Assembly (NCBI GenBank): GCA_963277665.1 | Contig: OY728163.1 | Location: 1,905,142,644 to 1,905,206,643, forward strand | Source of the DNA: Viscum album | Lineage: Eukaryota > Streptophyta > Magnoliopsida > Santalales > Viscaceae | Length of the DNA: 64,000 nucleotides | Reading direction: 5' to 3' | Shown: piece by piece, positions 47,570 through 57,884 of the stretch | How positions within the stretch are numbered: position 1 is the first letter of the stretch | Layout: each line of letters opens with the position of its first letter | Position numbers and translations under genes: made by a program | Notes under the pieces: model-generated | What the model saw: the letters and a program-made list of their open reading frames with translations, nothing else | What the model was told of the DNA's origin: nothing | Databases searched by the model: none

Positions 47570-49598
47570 TGTAATGACCCGACCCTAGATAACCAGAAGC
47601 TGGTGTCTACTATCAATTAAATTGGAATGATTATAAGGAATCAAGAACAAAAATAATGATCAGTTTAGTAGTCTTGGAAAACCAGATACATAAAGGAGTA
47701 TTGAATTATAAATGAATAAACTAATTACAACATGTTTTTTTCTTTATAAATAAAATGCTTCAAGGATAACTCTAATACATAATGTAAGTCCCTTGAATAT
47801 CTTTCATAGTATAATTCATGGATTCCTGGGGTAAGAAACATAATAAGGGTGGGCTCAAATGCTCATTGAGGGAAAAATATAGTGGAAATAAAAATGAATC
47901 AATTAGTGTAAAAAATTTTGCATGGTAAATAATTGAACACACATACCATATAATTAATAAAATGAATGGACGTACGTAAACAATAAGGCATGGTAATAAC
48001 TAGAAATACATTCCATTCAAATAACTAGATAATAAAAAATCACTATGACATGGTATGAAACTAAAATACATTCCATTTAATCAATGAACTGAAATAAACT
48101 ATATCCATATATTTTTCGACACAAAATCCCATAGATGAATAATAACTTAAACTAATATGATGGAAATACTTAATTTTTGGATGTCATGTCTGAAGAACAT
48201 GAAAACCTATTACCATTTAGACCTTTCACAATATGTTTTAAAACTATGGGTAGAAACCAATTTGCACAATTATTTGTCTCATGAGAACCTATCGAAGCAT
48301 TTTAGAGAAATATAAAGTACGGGCTCCACCCATTATTGCCAGTCCAAAAAATTCCTCATATTGAACATTCAAAATAACTAATATACCTTATCAATTAATT
48401 ATATTGAATGAGAAATATAGATTTATAAATAATTTCTCATTTTAAAATTGTATGTAAAATGGTATACATTTTAGGTATAAGTAATATCCTTAATAAATGG
48501 TATAGATAATTATGAGAAATTCAATGCTCAATGATCATATGAAATTGGATATTTCAAGGGGAATAAAAAAATAAACCAAGTAAGTGGATTTGAATACTAA
48601 ACTTGGAAAAATAAATGATAAACCATTCAGAGTAATAATAACAATAGTATAAATAAAATAAATCCCATGTGGAGTAAAAATAGTGGGTTGTTGTTGATGA
48701 TGAAATAAAAGAATAAATTTTAAAACTAATCCTGAGGAAAATATCCTTCACAGTTGAGAAAACATTGGAAAATATTTTTATTTGAAAATTTATTTTGAAA
48801 CCATTTTCATTAAAAATAAACATTTTAATTTTGAAATAGATGCCTCAATGAAATGATGGTAGAAAAATCAATACAAGCCATACGAGATAAAAGAACATTA
48901 ATTTTTCATGGTAAAAAGGTTGGAAAAGTAAATTTTAGAGAAGAAAACAAGAAGATTCATTTTAAAACATAGGTTAAATAAAAAAGGGAATAAATTTTTT
49001 GTAAAAAATATTTTTGAAAAAAAATTATTAAAACACGGTTTTTAGAAGAAAAAAATTTAACTAAAGAGAGAAATAAAGTCAGGGTTTTTGAAAAACATTT
49101 TCTAAAACATTATGAGTACCAAAGAGATGAAGATTTTTACTAATATTGAAAATTTTTATGAATAAATATAGGATAATGAAATTATTTATTGAACATTGGT
49201 TATATAATTTCCTCAAATGGAAATTCCATTGAAATATCATTAAAAATATTATTGAGGAAAATAATCTTAAAACACTCCAAGGTATCACATACCACCTTGA
49301 AACATCTTAAATCATAAACCTTCTGAAGGAATAATATAAAATCAATGCATGAAATATGATTAATGTAAGAGTATTAATTATATAATATAACAATAGGTGT
49401 ATTAGATACACCACACAAAATATATAACTGGTGAACATGAAATTTATCCCACAGATGTAAAAAGTGAGAGGAGAATTCATTACCTTAAAAATATTTATAT
49501 TTTGTGGTATTTATCCTCCTGTATAGTGGGTTTAAACATATTACTAACTTATAATAGAACCATATTATTATTTATAATATCATATATGATCCTTTTAT
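47570..49598 (-). repeat. Partial minus-strand LTR related to the 33-45 kb chromovirus LTR
   Basis: Plus-strand TGTAATGACCCGACCC at 47570 is the reverse complement of the GGGGTCGGGTCATTACA end of LTR 33151-36712. Similarity continues in register: TTTAGTAGTCTTGGAAA at offset about 95 in both, a GGGTGGGCTCAAATGC block (about 47847), a GTCTCATGAGAACCTATCGA block (about 48277) and GGGCTCCACCC (about 48330). A terminal LTR edge with no primer site beside it and old plus-strand pol on its left suggests the outer edge of a 3' LTR or a solo LTR that landed in the older element; CACCA (47565-47569) would be its left TSD. It is interrupted at 49599 by the gag-only element. Confidence 0.82.
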
Positions 49599-49920
49599 TG
49601 TCACACCTTGACCTGTGTACTTGGAGTTATTTTGTTATTTTATTACCTTTAAATATTTTTTTGGGGTTCGGGTTAAATACCAAATTAATTCATGTGAGTA
49701 ATATTAAAAAGTGATCTTTTAGTGTTGACATCGTCAGGTGCACGGGCGGAGCATGATTTGCAAGTCGTGTTGCTGCACTCAGGCAACTGCGCGACCGTCC
49801 ATCTCTAGAAAATAAAAATAAATAAAATTTTTTATTAAAACAAATATCAATTGTTTTCATCTAAAATTTTTATGGTCATTAAAGATTTCATTATCATTAA
49901 AATGAATGAATACTTTAATT

Positions 49921-50000
49921 ATTTTTATTATTTTTATTATCATTATTATTATTATTATTCTTATTCTTGTTTTTGTTGTTGTTGTTGTTGTTGTTGTTAT
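49921..50000. repeat. (ATT)n/(GTT)n microsatellite in the LTR
   Basis: Stretches of ATT then GTT triplets. The equivalent place in the 3' LTR (about 63530-63575) has only a short trace, so the tract expanded in this copy or shrank in the other. Confidence 0.85.
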
Positions 50001-50049
50001 TAATTTTGGTTACATTTTTATTAGCTTTATTTTAGGCGGTTTTTTAATG

Positions 50050-50712
50050 AAAATGAATTTCAAACCCTAGTTGGACCCTCCCTTATTCATGCGGTGAGGA
50101 CCCGACTCCCCCCACCTATGTGGCACGATCAAGTGAACCTAGAAACTACCTATAATGCATCTTCCCTCCCCAACGCACGCCGCACTGTCGGCCTCCTAGC
50201 TACCTCCCCGTCCCGCGTCCCACTATCGGCCTCCAGGATTCCACCCCTATCCCGACCACCTCCCCCATGATCCAGCGTCGAACCCCATTGTGCCTCCTTC
50301 TTAGTGCGCTCCACCACCCTGCTCCAGCCCTTGGCCTCTTCCTATAGAACCACCCCATTGTAGCCTGACGCCCTCTCCCTACTAGTGCACCTAACAACAG
50401 ACGACCCCCTTGGCCCTCCTGCTCAGCGTGCAAACGCTGTCGCTCCCCCTGTCTGGCCACCTCTTGCCCAACCTCCGGTCGAGAACACCCATCTCCCCAC
50501 CTCTCTGGCGCCTTCACCCTCGGTCGGCTCTCCTATGGCCTGCAACACCCTTAGTCACCCCTCCTATGACCAAAACCCCCTTTGGTTGACCTCCTTCAGC
50601 GGTCGTGGCCTCTCCAGAAAACCCACAACCCCCAACGCAGTCTTCTCCAGCACGCACAACCCTCTAGCGACCCATCTCCAGTCGAAACCCCCCCCCCCCT
50701 CCCCCCCCCCCC
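50050..50712. repeat. C-rich island in the LTR, ending in a poly-C run
   Basis: Pyrimidine/C-rich, CpG-containing block in an AT-rich element, ending in runs of C at 50687-50712. It continues in the 3' LTR from about 63640 to the window end. Frames on both strands (for example 50200-50517 minus and 50385-50804 plus) are Pro/Arg/Ser-rich with no domain I know. Homopolymer length may be unreliable. Confidence 0.75.
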
Positions 50713-50922
50713 GTTGGTATACCATTCTACTTATTTTATTCTATTATTGTTTTTTTCCTTCGATTCGGTTAGATATTGCATTCATTTGGGGTTATTTTTT
50801 GTAGCATTGGGTTGGATTCAGATTCTGGAGTTTGCGGTTGAGGTGCGAACACTACTACAAAAATAGTCAAGGGAAGCGCCACCCTTTAACAGCCCTAAAA
50901 AAAGAGATGACAAAGGGAGGCC

Positions 50923-51071
50923 TTTATCAGTGCTTTTTTTAGTGCTAATAAACCCCCCCCCCTTTATCAGCGCTTTTTTAGCACTGTTAAAGGGGACCCC
51001 TTTATCCGTGCTTTTTTTAGTAGCATTGATAAAGGGGGGCTTTATCAGCGCTTTTTCCTAGTGCTGATAAA
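50923..51071. repeat. Left subterminal hairpin repeats of the CACTA element
   Basis: Four head-to-tail palindromic units at 50923-50952, 50963-50991, 51001-51033 and 51041-51071, each with a TTTATC(A/C)G(T/C)GCT arm, a T-run and an AG(C/T)...(A/T)AAA arm. Subterminal repeats of CACTA elements are the transposase-binding region in studied members. Confidence 0.85.
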
Positions 51072-51365
51072 TTTTATCTTTAGAAAAAATCATGAAAAAT
51101 AATATATTGTTATATAAGTATATTTATATTGATATAAATATAGTATATATTTTTTAAATATGTTTTAGATAAGTATAAATAGACTATTACATTTAATATA
51201 TAAGAAATTTAGTGAAAATGGCTTTCAAATATTTAAAAAAAATTATTAATTAATAATTTCCTAATTATCATCGATTAATAATCATTTAATAACAATTTAA
51301 AGACACGAAAAATCAACAAAAATTAATAAAATATCGAAAATAAATTGAAAATGTAACTCAAACTT

Positions 51366-51610
51366 CAAACAACCATAACTTTTGATCCAGGTGTTCATTT
51401 GAGATCTACAGCATATCAAATCAAATCATGCGATGAGATCTACACGCTAGTGACCAAAGGGAACCTTCTATCACATTTTTCAAGGCCGAAAAAGGCCCAA
51501 AAGGCCTCCAAAAATAAGTTTTTAGTCGGGATACCCCGATTTGTTAACATCCAAACAAGTATAACTTCTGATCCGGATGTTTGTTAGGCTTTTACCACAT
51601 CTCATATCAA
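51366..51610 (+). repeat. Internal direct repeat of the CACTA element
   Basis: CAAACAACCATAACTTTTGA... (51366-51420) and CAAACAAGTATAACTTCTGA... (51552-51610) share a CATAACTTTTGATCCAGGTG-like core followed by a TCATATCAAA-like end. Function unknown. Confidence 0.6.
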
Positions 51611-51736
51611 AGATTGTTTCATTTTCTTCGATTTTACTAGTTTTGGAGTTGAAACGGACTTTTGTATTAGATGTTATAGTCGTTTTAACATTCTATGGAT
51701 TTTCAAATACACATATATATGTATTTATTCGTAAAT

Positions 51737-52200
51737 ATATATGTGTCTGTGTGTGTGTGTGTGTGTCTATGTGTGTATGTGTTCTATATATGTATGTTTG
51801 TATTTATTTATTTATTTATAAACAAACATAAAAAACATATTTTATAAATGTATTTAAAACTAATCTTATAAATATATATTAATATACAAATAAATATACG
51901 GATAAAAATTTATAACTAAATATATATATATATATATTAATATAAAAATGAATATATATACTAATATATGAATAAATATATATTTATTAATATAACTAAA
52001 TATATATATATTAATATGAATCTCTATTAATATACGAATAAATTTAACTATATATATATATATTAATATATATTAATATATGAATATATATATATAATAA
52101 TATATGAATAAATATATATGTATTAATATAAATAAATATATTTATATTAATATGAATCTATATTAATATATAAATAAATATGACTATATATATATATATC
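51737..52200. repeat. (TG)n and TA-rich repeats inside the CACTA element
   Basis: TGTG tract at 51741-51780, then about 350 bp of degenerate TATATATTAATAT/AATAAATATAT units that can fold on themselves. Low complexity; the length may be unreliable. Confidence 0.8.
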
Positions 52201-52329
52201 ATTAAATAGAGAAAAAAATGAAATGTCTTAGTGGTAATGGTGCTCGAGTGCAAGGAGGGAGGTCATGGGTTTGAGTGTGGGTGAAAGCAAGGAGGTGCAT
52301 GCGTGTGGGGGATGCGCGGGAAGGGAACC

Positions 52330-52579
52330 ACATGGGAGAGTGTGAGGGGGGTTTCGCCTAGCGCTAATAAAGGGGGGGTCAAGCACTATTAAAATCTCCC
52401 CCCCTGCATTATATAATTATTTTTTATTTTATTTTTTTAATTTTTTTGACTTTTATTAGTGCTTTTTAAAAGCGCTGATAAAAGGGACGCCCCTTTATAT
52501 TTTCCTTTATTAACAGTGCATTTTTTAGCATTGTTAATGAACTTTTCTAGCGCTGATAATGGCCATATTTGTAGTAGTG
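52330..52579. repeat. Right subterminal hairpin repeats of the CACTA element
   Basis: Units such as TAGCGCTAATAAAGG (about 52357), TTTATTAGTGCTTTTTAAAA then GCGCTGATAAA (about 52453-52485), TTAACAGTGCATTTTTTAGC then ATTGTTAA (about 52509-52537) and TAGCGCTGATAATGG (about 52549) mirror the left end. Confidence 0.8.
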
Positions 52580-52582
52580 GAA

Positions 52583-53601
52583 CAAGATCTTGCACCGGTT
52601 CTGAGTTTGCGTTGTTGTCGCGCTTCAGTTTAGAGGCAAGTTTATCAATGTTCTTGCCTTTATAATTTAATTTCATCTATTTCATGATATTTTCATCTTA
52701 TAATTGTTCTAATTATTATGGTGTAATTTGTTTCTAATTTATTTGGTATGCGTATTGATAGCTCAATTCTTGTTGTGTGCAAAACGTTGTCATTTTGTTA
52801 TGTTTGCACACACCATTTTTTTATGAAATGTTTTATTAGTTTAGCACCTGATTTGTGATGCTCAGAACCTAGTTTATCAATTTAAATAAGTTTGTGGAAT
52901 GAAATTTGTGTTTCCACCCAGTTGAGTCTTAATTAGAAACTATTTTAGTAAATGTTTCATGTGTCACTGATAAATTTTCTGGTTGGATATTATGGTTTAT
53001 TTGGGATATAAAATGATCTGGTTTGGTTTTATAAAAATATCGGCATCATGAAAATTAGTATTTTGAGTCTCCTTAAATAGTTTCAAACTATTTTTGGTTT
53101 TATAAGGAAATTGTATTTTATAAATGGTTGTGGAAGAGAAAGTGGTGGTTTTACCCTTTTTGGAAAAAGAATTTGGTTCTTTTAAAAGTGTTGGTTTGTG
53201 AAATGTGTTTAATGCCTATTTGGAACCTTTTGAAAATGATGAATTTTTTTGATGAAAATACTACTTGTATAACTCTCTTTCCTTGGTTGTGACAGATTGT
53301 TTGGGAGGACCAAGCTTAAAGGCTCTCAGGTGCTCGAATGTTTTAAAGGAAAGAGGTCATACCATGGAGTGGATCGGGGTGATACTTATTGTTATTTATT
53401 TATTATATATATATTTATTATTTATATATTTGTGATTGGATGCTCGGCTGGAATCATTTGGATCACACCTGTTATATATATGAGACATAGGAACCTGTCA
53501 TATTGAGAGAATATTCTGAGAATGATTGCTACATTGGTATGTTGCGGTAATGACCAGTGGACCATAGTAGTCAGATATGATTGGGTTCATTTTAATGGGA
53601 T
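52583..53601 (+). repeat. 5' LTR of the gag-only element, segment 2 of 3
   Basis: Sequence between the CACTA element and the tRNA-Asp-primed element. No 3' LTR counterpart lies in the window (it would be beyond 64000), so assignment follows from the flanking duplications. Holds no gene I can recognise. Confidence 0.65.
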
Positions 53602-55213
53602 TGATAGAGAAAATATTTTCAATTAATTTATATTGAATATCATTGTTTTAAACCCACAAAATTGTTCCTCTAAGTTGAATTGTTTCATTTTTATGATAAT
53701 GGTGTTATTTTGATCTGAATAGTAAAAATTGGTCATTTTGGATTTTTAACAGTTTTAAATTATTTCGGTAGTTTGGCCATAACATTACTTACACTGATCT
53801 AAATTGAAAAATTCTTTCTTTTCCCGATTCTACACATCTAGGGATTAATTTACTATTTTTGGACTAAAATCTGAATCGTCCATATGGAAGCTCCAAAGAA
53901 GCCCAAAATTTGGCTCAAGAAAACTGTTTTCAGTTATGCCTAGTTTTGATGTGGGATCCATAACTCATCCACTGTGGGCCCACAGCTTGTGAACATCGGT
54001 GGGTGGACGTGCAAGGGGTCTTGGAGAATCTTTTATGAAGGAAGCACTGATTGAATTGGACGTTTATGGGGTCATTAAATCACCCTAATCTGAAGGATTT
54101 CGTTTTGGAGAGTCTGACTGTACAGAATAAATGCTCATAGTAAAACGGACATAACTCTCGGAATACATGTCTAAATCTACTGAGATTTTGAGGGGACACG
54201 GCCAAGGGAAGTATGAACAACATTAAAGAAGTGAGAAACGCGTTAAGATGTGATTTAATGGGGCTAAAATGCGTTGACATTTGGGGGAAACATTCTGGCT
54301 ATAAAAGGAGGAGAGCTCCACCCTCTCAAAGCATACATTCTCCACCCCATTCCTTCTGGGACACCAAGAAGGAGAACTTTTCAGCTTTATATTTTATTTA
54401 TTTTATTTTTCATAGTTTTTTAATTCCTTATTCTTCCCCATTCAACTCGATTACCCTTACCATGGTGGGGTAAACTTTTGGATTGATTGAGGAAGGGTTG
54501 GTTTTCTACATTGTAATGTTTAAGTTCTTGGACGCAATTGAATAACTTTATTTCTTCTTCAAAGTTGTTTTCAATTTCTTATAGTGGATTTTATTATAAA
54601 GTTAGATCTTTCTTGAATATCAATTCCGTTATTGATTTTTTCCGTGGTAAAATAATTAATATCTCCCTCCTCTAATTTCTGGTTTATATATGATGGAATA
54701 AACCAGGAATTAGTGGTGAAGTACTCGACGATCGTCAGTACGTGTAAAAGGTGTAGTGAATGTTCTTGATTGTTTGGGATAAACAAAATCCAATCGGGTA
54801 TTTCCCATTTATATTAAGGATATTCAATAAAACTATTTTACACATGGAAGGAGAGTTGACCAAACCAAAATCTTGGTAAGGTTTTCTCTCACAATAATAA
54901 TTTCACCAAGGAAGTGAGAGGAAACGATTGTGGAAACTCACTTTAATCAACTAAGAAGAAGAGGTTTTAATTAAATTGAACAAGGATAGCATTATAATTA
55001 GGAAACTGGCCCCGACCTAATCACTCTTTTAATTTCATAGTTTTTCAATCATTTGAATTTCAAATTTCCTTTTACAACATTTTTACCCCTGTTTTAAAGT
55101 GACAACATGTTTTGTGTACACTCCTCTTTGGGAGACATCCTAGGTCAACCACAATACTACATTTTAACTTAGGAAATAATTGTTTTACCACGCCCTACGA
55201 CAGGCGTGCGTCA
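53602..55213 (+). repeat. 5' LTR of the tRNA-Asp element (1612 bp)
   Basis: Direct match to 57885-59496 with scattered substitutions (about 14 in the first 300 bases by hand count). Contains TATAAAAG at 54300-54307. Confidence 0.93.
54300..54307 (+). promoter_or_regulatory. TATA box, 5' LTR of the tRNA-Asp element
   Basis: TATAAAAG in CATTCTGGCTATAAAAGGAG, identical in the 3' LTR at 58583-58590. The transcript would start about 30 bp downstream, near the CATTCTCCACCCC block. Confidence 0.7.
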
Positions 55214-55217
55214 AACT

Positions 55218-55235
55218 TGGCGCCGTTGCCGGGGA
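55218..55235 (+). other. Primer-binding site, tRNA-Asp
   Basis: TGGCGCCGTTGCCGGGGA is the exact reverse complement of the 3' end of plant tRNA-Asp(GUC) including CCA, four bases after the LTR end. A perfect 18-base match. Confidence 0.93.
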
Positions 55236-55308
55236 GGTAGTGCCGCAATATTTTTGTAAATTTTTGACATTTTTTTTCTTAAAAAAACACAAATAAAATC
55301 TTTTCAGA

Positions 55309-56136
55309 ATGAATTCAAATGATTATTATTCTACATGGAATGTCAATTACTCACAGGTGCAAGAAGAAGTCTACACTGAGGAGGCCCTACAATGAAGAGC
55401 TAATGCACTGATGATAATTTTCAAGCAGGTGGAAAGAGGCATAACAACATGGATCTCACTGGAAGATTTGATGGCCATGGTCAATGAACTCCAAGTTGAC
55501 TTAAAAAGATTCAAGGCCAAAAAGGAAGTGCCACTGGTCTTCCCGGATTTCACCGAAGACATCCATGAAGATGAATCCAAACTCGAGGTGGAGAAGCATG
55601 ACTACCTACCTCCATCCAGCGATAATCAACTCCAAGAGGCACTTTCAAATCAAGAAGAGGTTCAAGCTGAACCAACTCAGGGAGATGATACATTTTTGAA
55701 CTCAAATTCTTTTAATTTTGTTGAAACTAATTGGAGTATAACTCCCAATTGTTTTGAATTTTCAGAATCAGATGACTCATATTATGCCCTAGCGGATGAA
55801 GAGACAAACGAATATACACCTGTTGAGGAACACCTGGAGCTCCCAGAAGTCATGGAATATCTACTAGAGGATCCTAATCATAAAGAGATCCAATTTTCTA
55901 AGGCTGAGGAAATAATACAGGAGGTTGAAGCCCCCATGAAGCTAGCACTAGAATACAAGATGGTTGCACAAGTAGCAACAAAAGAGGTGGAGGTTCCATA
56001 CTTCATCCTACCCCTAGCATGCATTATGTACCAAATTACGAAGGGGGTGGATCTGGTATACTCTGTCTATGGAGTCCTCCTAAACAAGAACAAAGAACAT
56101 CAAGCTGGGAAGAGCCACATGTGGTGGTTTAAATAA
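55309..56136 (+). CDS. Unrecognised acidic ORF of the tRNA-Asp element
   Basis: I do not recognise this protein. An open frame of 241 codons runs 55411-56136. The same frame is open upstream to an ATG at 55309 (MNSNDYYSTWN...), broken by one TGA at 55393-55395; CGA-to-TGA would explain it, giving 275 residues originally. Visible features: an N-terminal likely helical LEDLMAMVNELQVDLKRF, a long acidic middle (DFTEDIHEDESKLEVE; ESDDSYYALADEETNEY; EEHLELPEVMEYL), and a hydrophobic C-terminal stretch (YFILPLACIMYQITKGVDLVYSVYG) ending in GKSHMWWFK. No zinc knuckle, D-S/T-G protease site, DD box or DDE set. It is the longest non-composition-driven clean frame of the window. Could be a diverged gag-like or accessory retroelement protein, or captured host sequence. 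Confidence 0.55.
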
Positions 56137-57884
56137 ATGAAGCTTCATTCACCAACATATTATGGATAAAAGTTGGTACTGCCCTCTGGAGGCAGTCAAA
56201 ACCCATGGCCCACTTGGGGGATTATACCAAGATTTATCTTTTTTTTCATATTCAATTTCTGTTTTCATTTCTTTTAATAAATTTCTTATGTTATGTTTTT
56301 ACTTTTTTTAGGTTTTCAAAGAGAAACACTTAGGAGTCAAACTCAACGTTGCATTGCCAATAAGTCAGGTTGTACCTCTATTTCACACTTTCTTGATGTT
56401 GTGATTAATTTGAAAATTGGCTTACATGTTAAATCCACTTGAATGCATCGAGGACACTGCATCATTTAAGTGTGGGGGAGGGAACCTTTGTATTATATGA
56501 TTTTTATTTGATGTTTGTTTTCAAAAAAAATTCTGTGTTTTCAAATTTTTGTGTGTTTATTTTTCAATTTTTGGTGTGTTTCTGAAACCTTTTAGCTGAA
56601 AAGATTATCAATACCATTTTTGAAACCCATGTCAATGAGTGAACCAATATATTTCATGAAACCGAGCTTAAATGAATGCTGAAATGAATTTGTTTCAAGT
56701 TCAATTTTTTTGGAATTTCATGAAAAGTACACTGATTTTTGAATCTCATGCCATATTTTACTGTCTATATCTTTGAAATAACTTTCCTATGAGGCTTCTG
56801 AACTATTTTTTTTCATATTCTATTCATTCACCATATTTCTTGAGAGAACCAGACCATGCTTTCTTTAACCAGAATTTGATTTATTCCTTTCAAAACATGA
56901 GGGTTGGGATACGTGTTTTTTAAATGATTGAGGAATTTATTTGGTTTTAAGCCCCCTTTCAAAATAATACTTTTCATTATGGCACACCTTTAAATTTATC
57001 CTTCATTGTATCCCCTAGTAGCCCTGAATTTCCTGTTAGGTTAGCCACATTACAAGCCAATTTTCCCTATCATACCTGCTCTTGAAGTAAAATTGCATGA
57101 TTTAGTTGAACTTAAGTGTGGGGGAAGATGTCTTGTGGTGTACTGCCTCATTTGGTTATACTTTGGGTGGAAAATAAATTGTGGAAGAGATGTGTGTGAT
57201 GCTGAAAAATAATTCTGTTGAAAGTTGTGCCTTTTCTGGAGCTTTTATGACAAGACAAGTTGTGCCTTTCTGGAGCTTCCAATGTAAAAAGAAAGATGTG
57301 CCTATCTGGAGATTTAAAAAAATATTGTTTGAAAAGATTGAAATGTTTGCTGCTGAGCTGATTGAATGATGATTGAGCCTATTTTCAACAAAGGGGAAGT
57401 GAAGGAGACCATATTAGAGTGGAAATTTGAATCTTGCAATTTTGCTTCAATAAGAGCCAAGCCTTCCTTTTCGGCCTTAGAACTTTTAAAATCTAAATTC
57501 TACCAACCGGAAGCCACAGAACAACCCTGAAAAGTCCTCATGAGAAACACATGTCCTTGACTCACATCGGGTGGAGAAGTAGGAATTTATCAAACCTATG
57601 GTGACTCTTGTGTGAGTTTGGATGAGAAAATCCTTGTTCAGCCTTTACATTTGTGAGATGAGAGAAAATTCATGTGAGGTAGGTGTTTTGTGTGCATGGG
57701 ATAAGAAATGAAGTGGAAATATATTAAACTCTTAAATGGAGAACTTTAAATAACAGTTTTGATGCGGCATGATATCTTTTTGTTTCTTGAAATTGATTTG
57801 ATTGATCTCATTGATATGTGTTTTGGATTTGATTTGATTTGATTTTTACTTGTCTAGGAGTCCAAGTGCTAAGTGTGGGGGAAT
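56137..57884 (+). other. Non-coding 3' interior of the tRNA-Asp element with three polypurine tracts
   Basis: No domain seen. AAGTGTGGGGGA occurs at 56468, 57114 and 57871; the last abuts the 3' LTR and is the functional tract by position. A small 35-36-bp triplication around GTTGTGCCTTTCTGGAGCTT lies at 57224, 57259 and 57295 and is part of a 62-codon frame (57181-57369) that I do not call a gene. Confidence 0.7.
57871..57884 (+). other. Polypurine tract of the tRNA-Asp element
   Basis: AAGTGTGGGGGAAT immediately before the TG of the 3' LTR. Confidence 0.88.

Larger units (their letters stand above)
49599..50849 (+). repeat. 5' LTR of the gag-only element, segment 1 of 3
   Basis: TGTCACACCTTGACC start, homologous to 63203-64000 over at least 0.8 kb with substantial divergence. 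Interrupted after GAA (50847-50849) by a CACTA element. Confidence 0.85.
50850..52579 (+). mobile_element. Non-autonomous CACTA (En/Spm-type) DNA transposon, 1.73 kb
   Basis: Ends CACTACTACAAAAATAG and (reverse complement of the right end) CACTACTACAAATATGG form the terminal inverted repeat. GAA flanks both sides (50847-50849 and 52580-52582), the 3-bp target duplication typical of CACTA elements. Subterminal regions hold hairpin units of the type TTTATCAGCGCT-T(n)-AGCACTGATAAA. No transposase coding is visible; the interior is AT-rich with microsatellites. It interrupts the LTR of the gag-only element. Orientation is arbitrary. Confidence 0.93.

Noticed and set aside
47560..47590. Reading TGTAATGACCC at 47570 as the start of a plus-strand 3' LTR of the preceding pol remnant
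   Set aside because: The following 2 kb matches the reverse complement of the 33151-36712 LTR, so this is an LTR 3' edge on the minus strand.
50200..50866. Pro/Ser/Arg-rich frames of about 94-139 codons
   Set aside because: Composition effect of the C-rich LTR island; the homologous 3' LTR has indels that break the frames.
51840..52200. TA-rich palindromes as a replication origin or regulatory hairpin
   Set aside because: Simple low-complexity TA repeats inside a DNA transposon; nothing specific supports a function.
55200..55240. A tRNA-Asp gene
   Set aside because: Only the 18 bases complementary to the tRNA 3' end are present, next to an LTR end; it is a primer-binding site.
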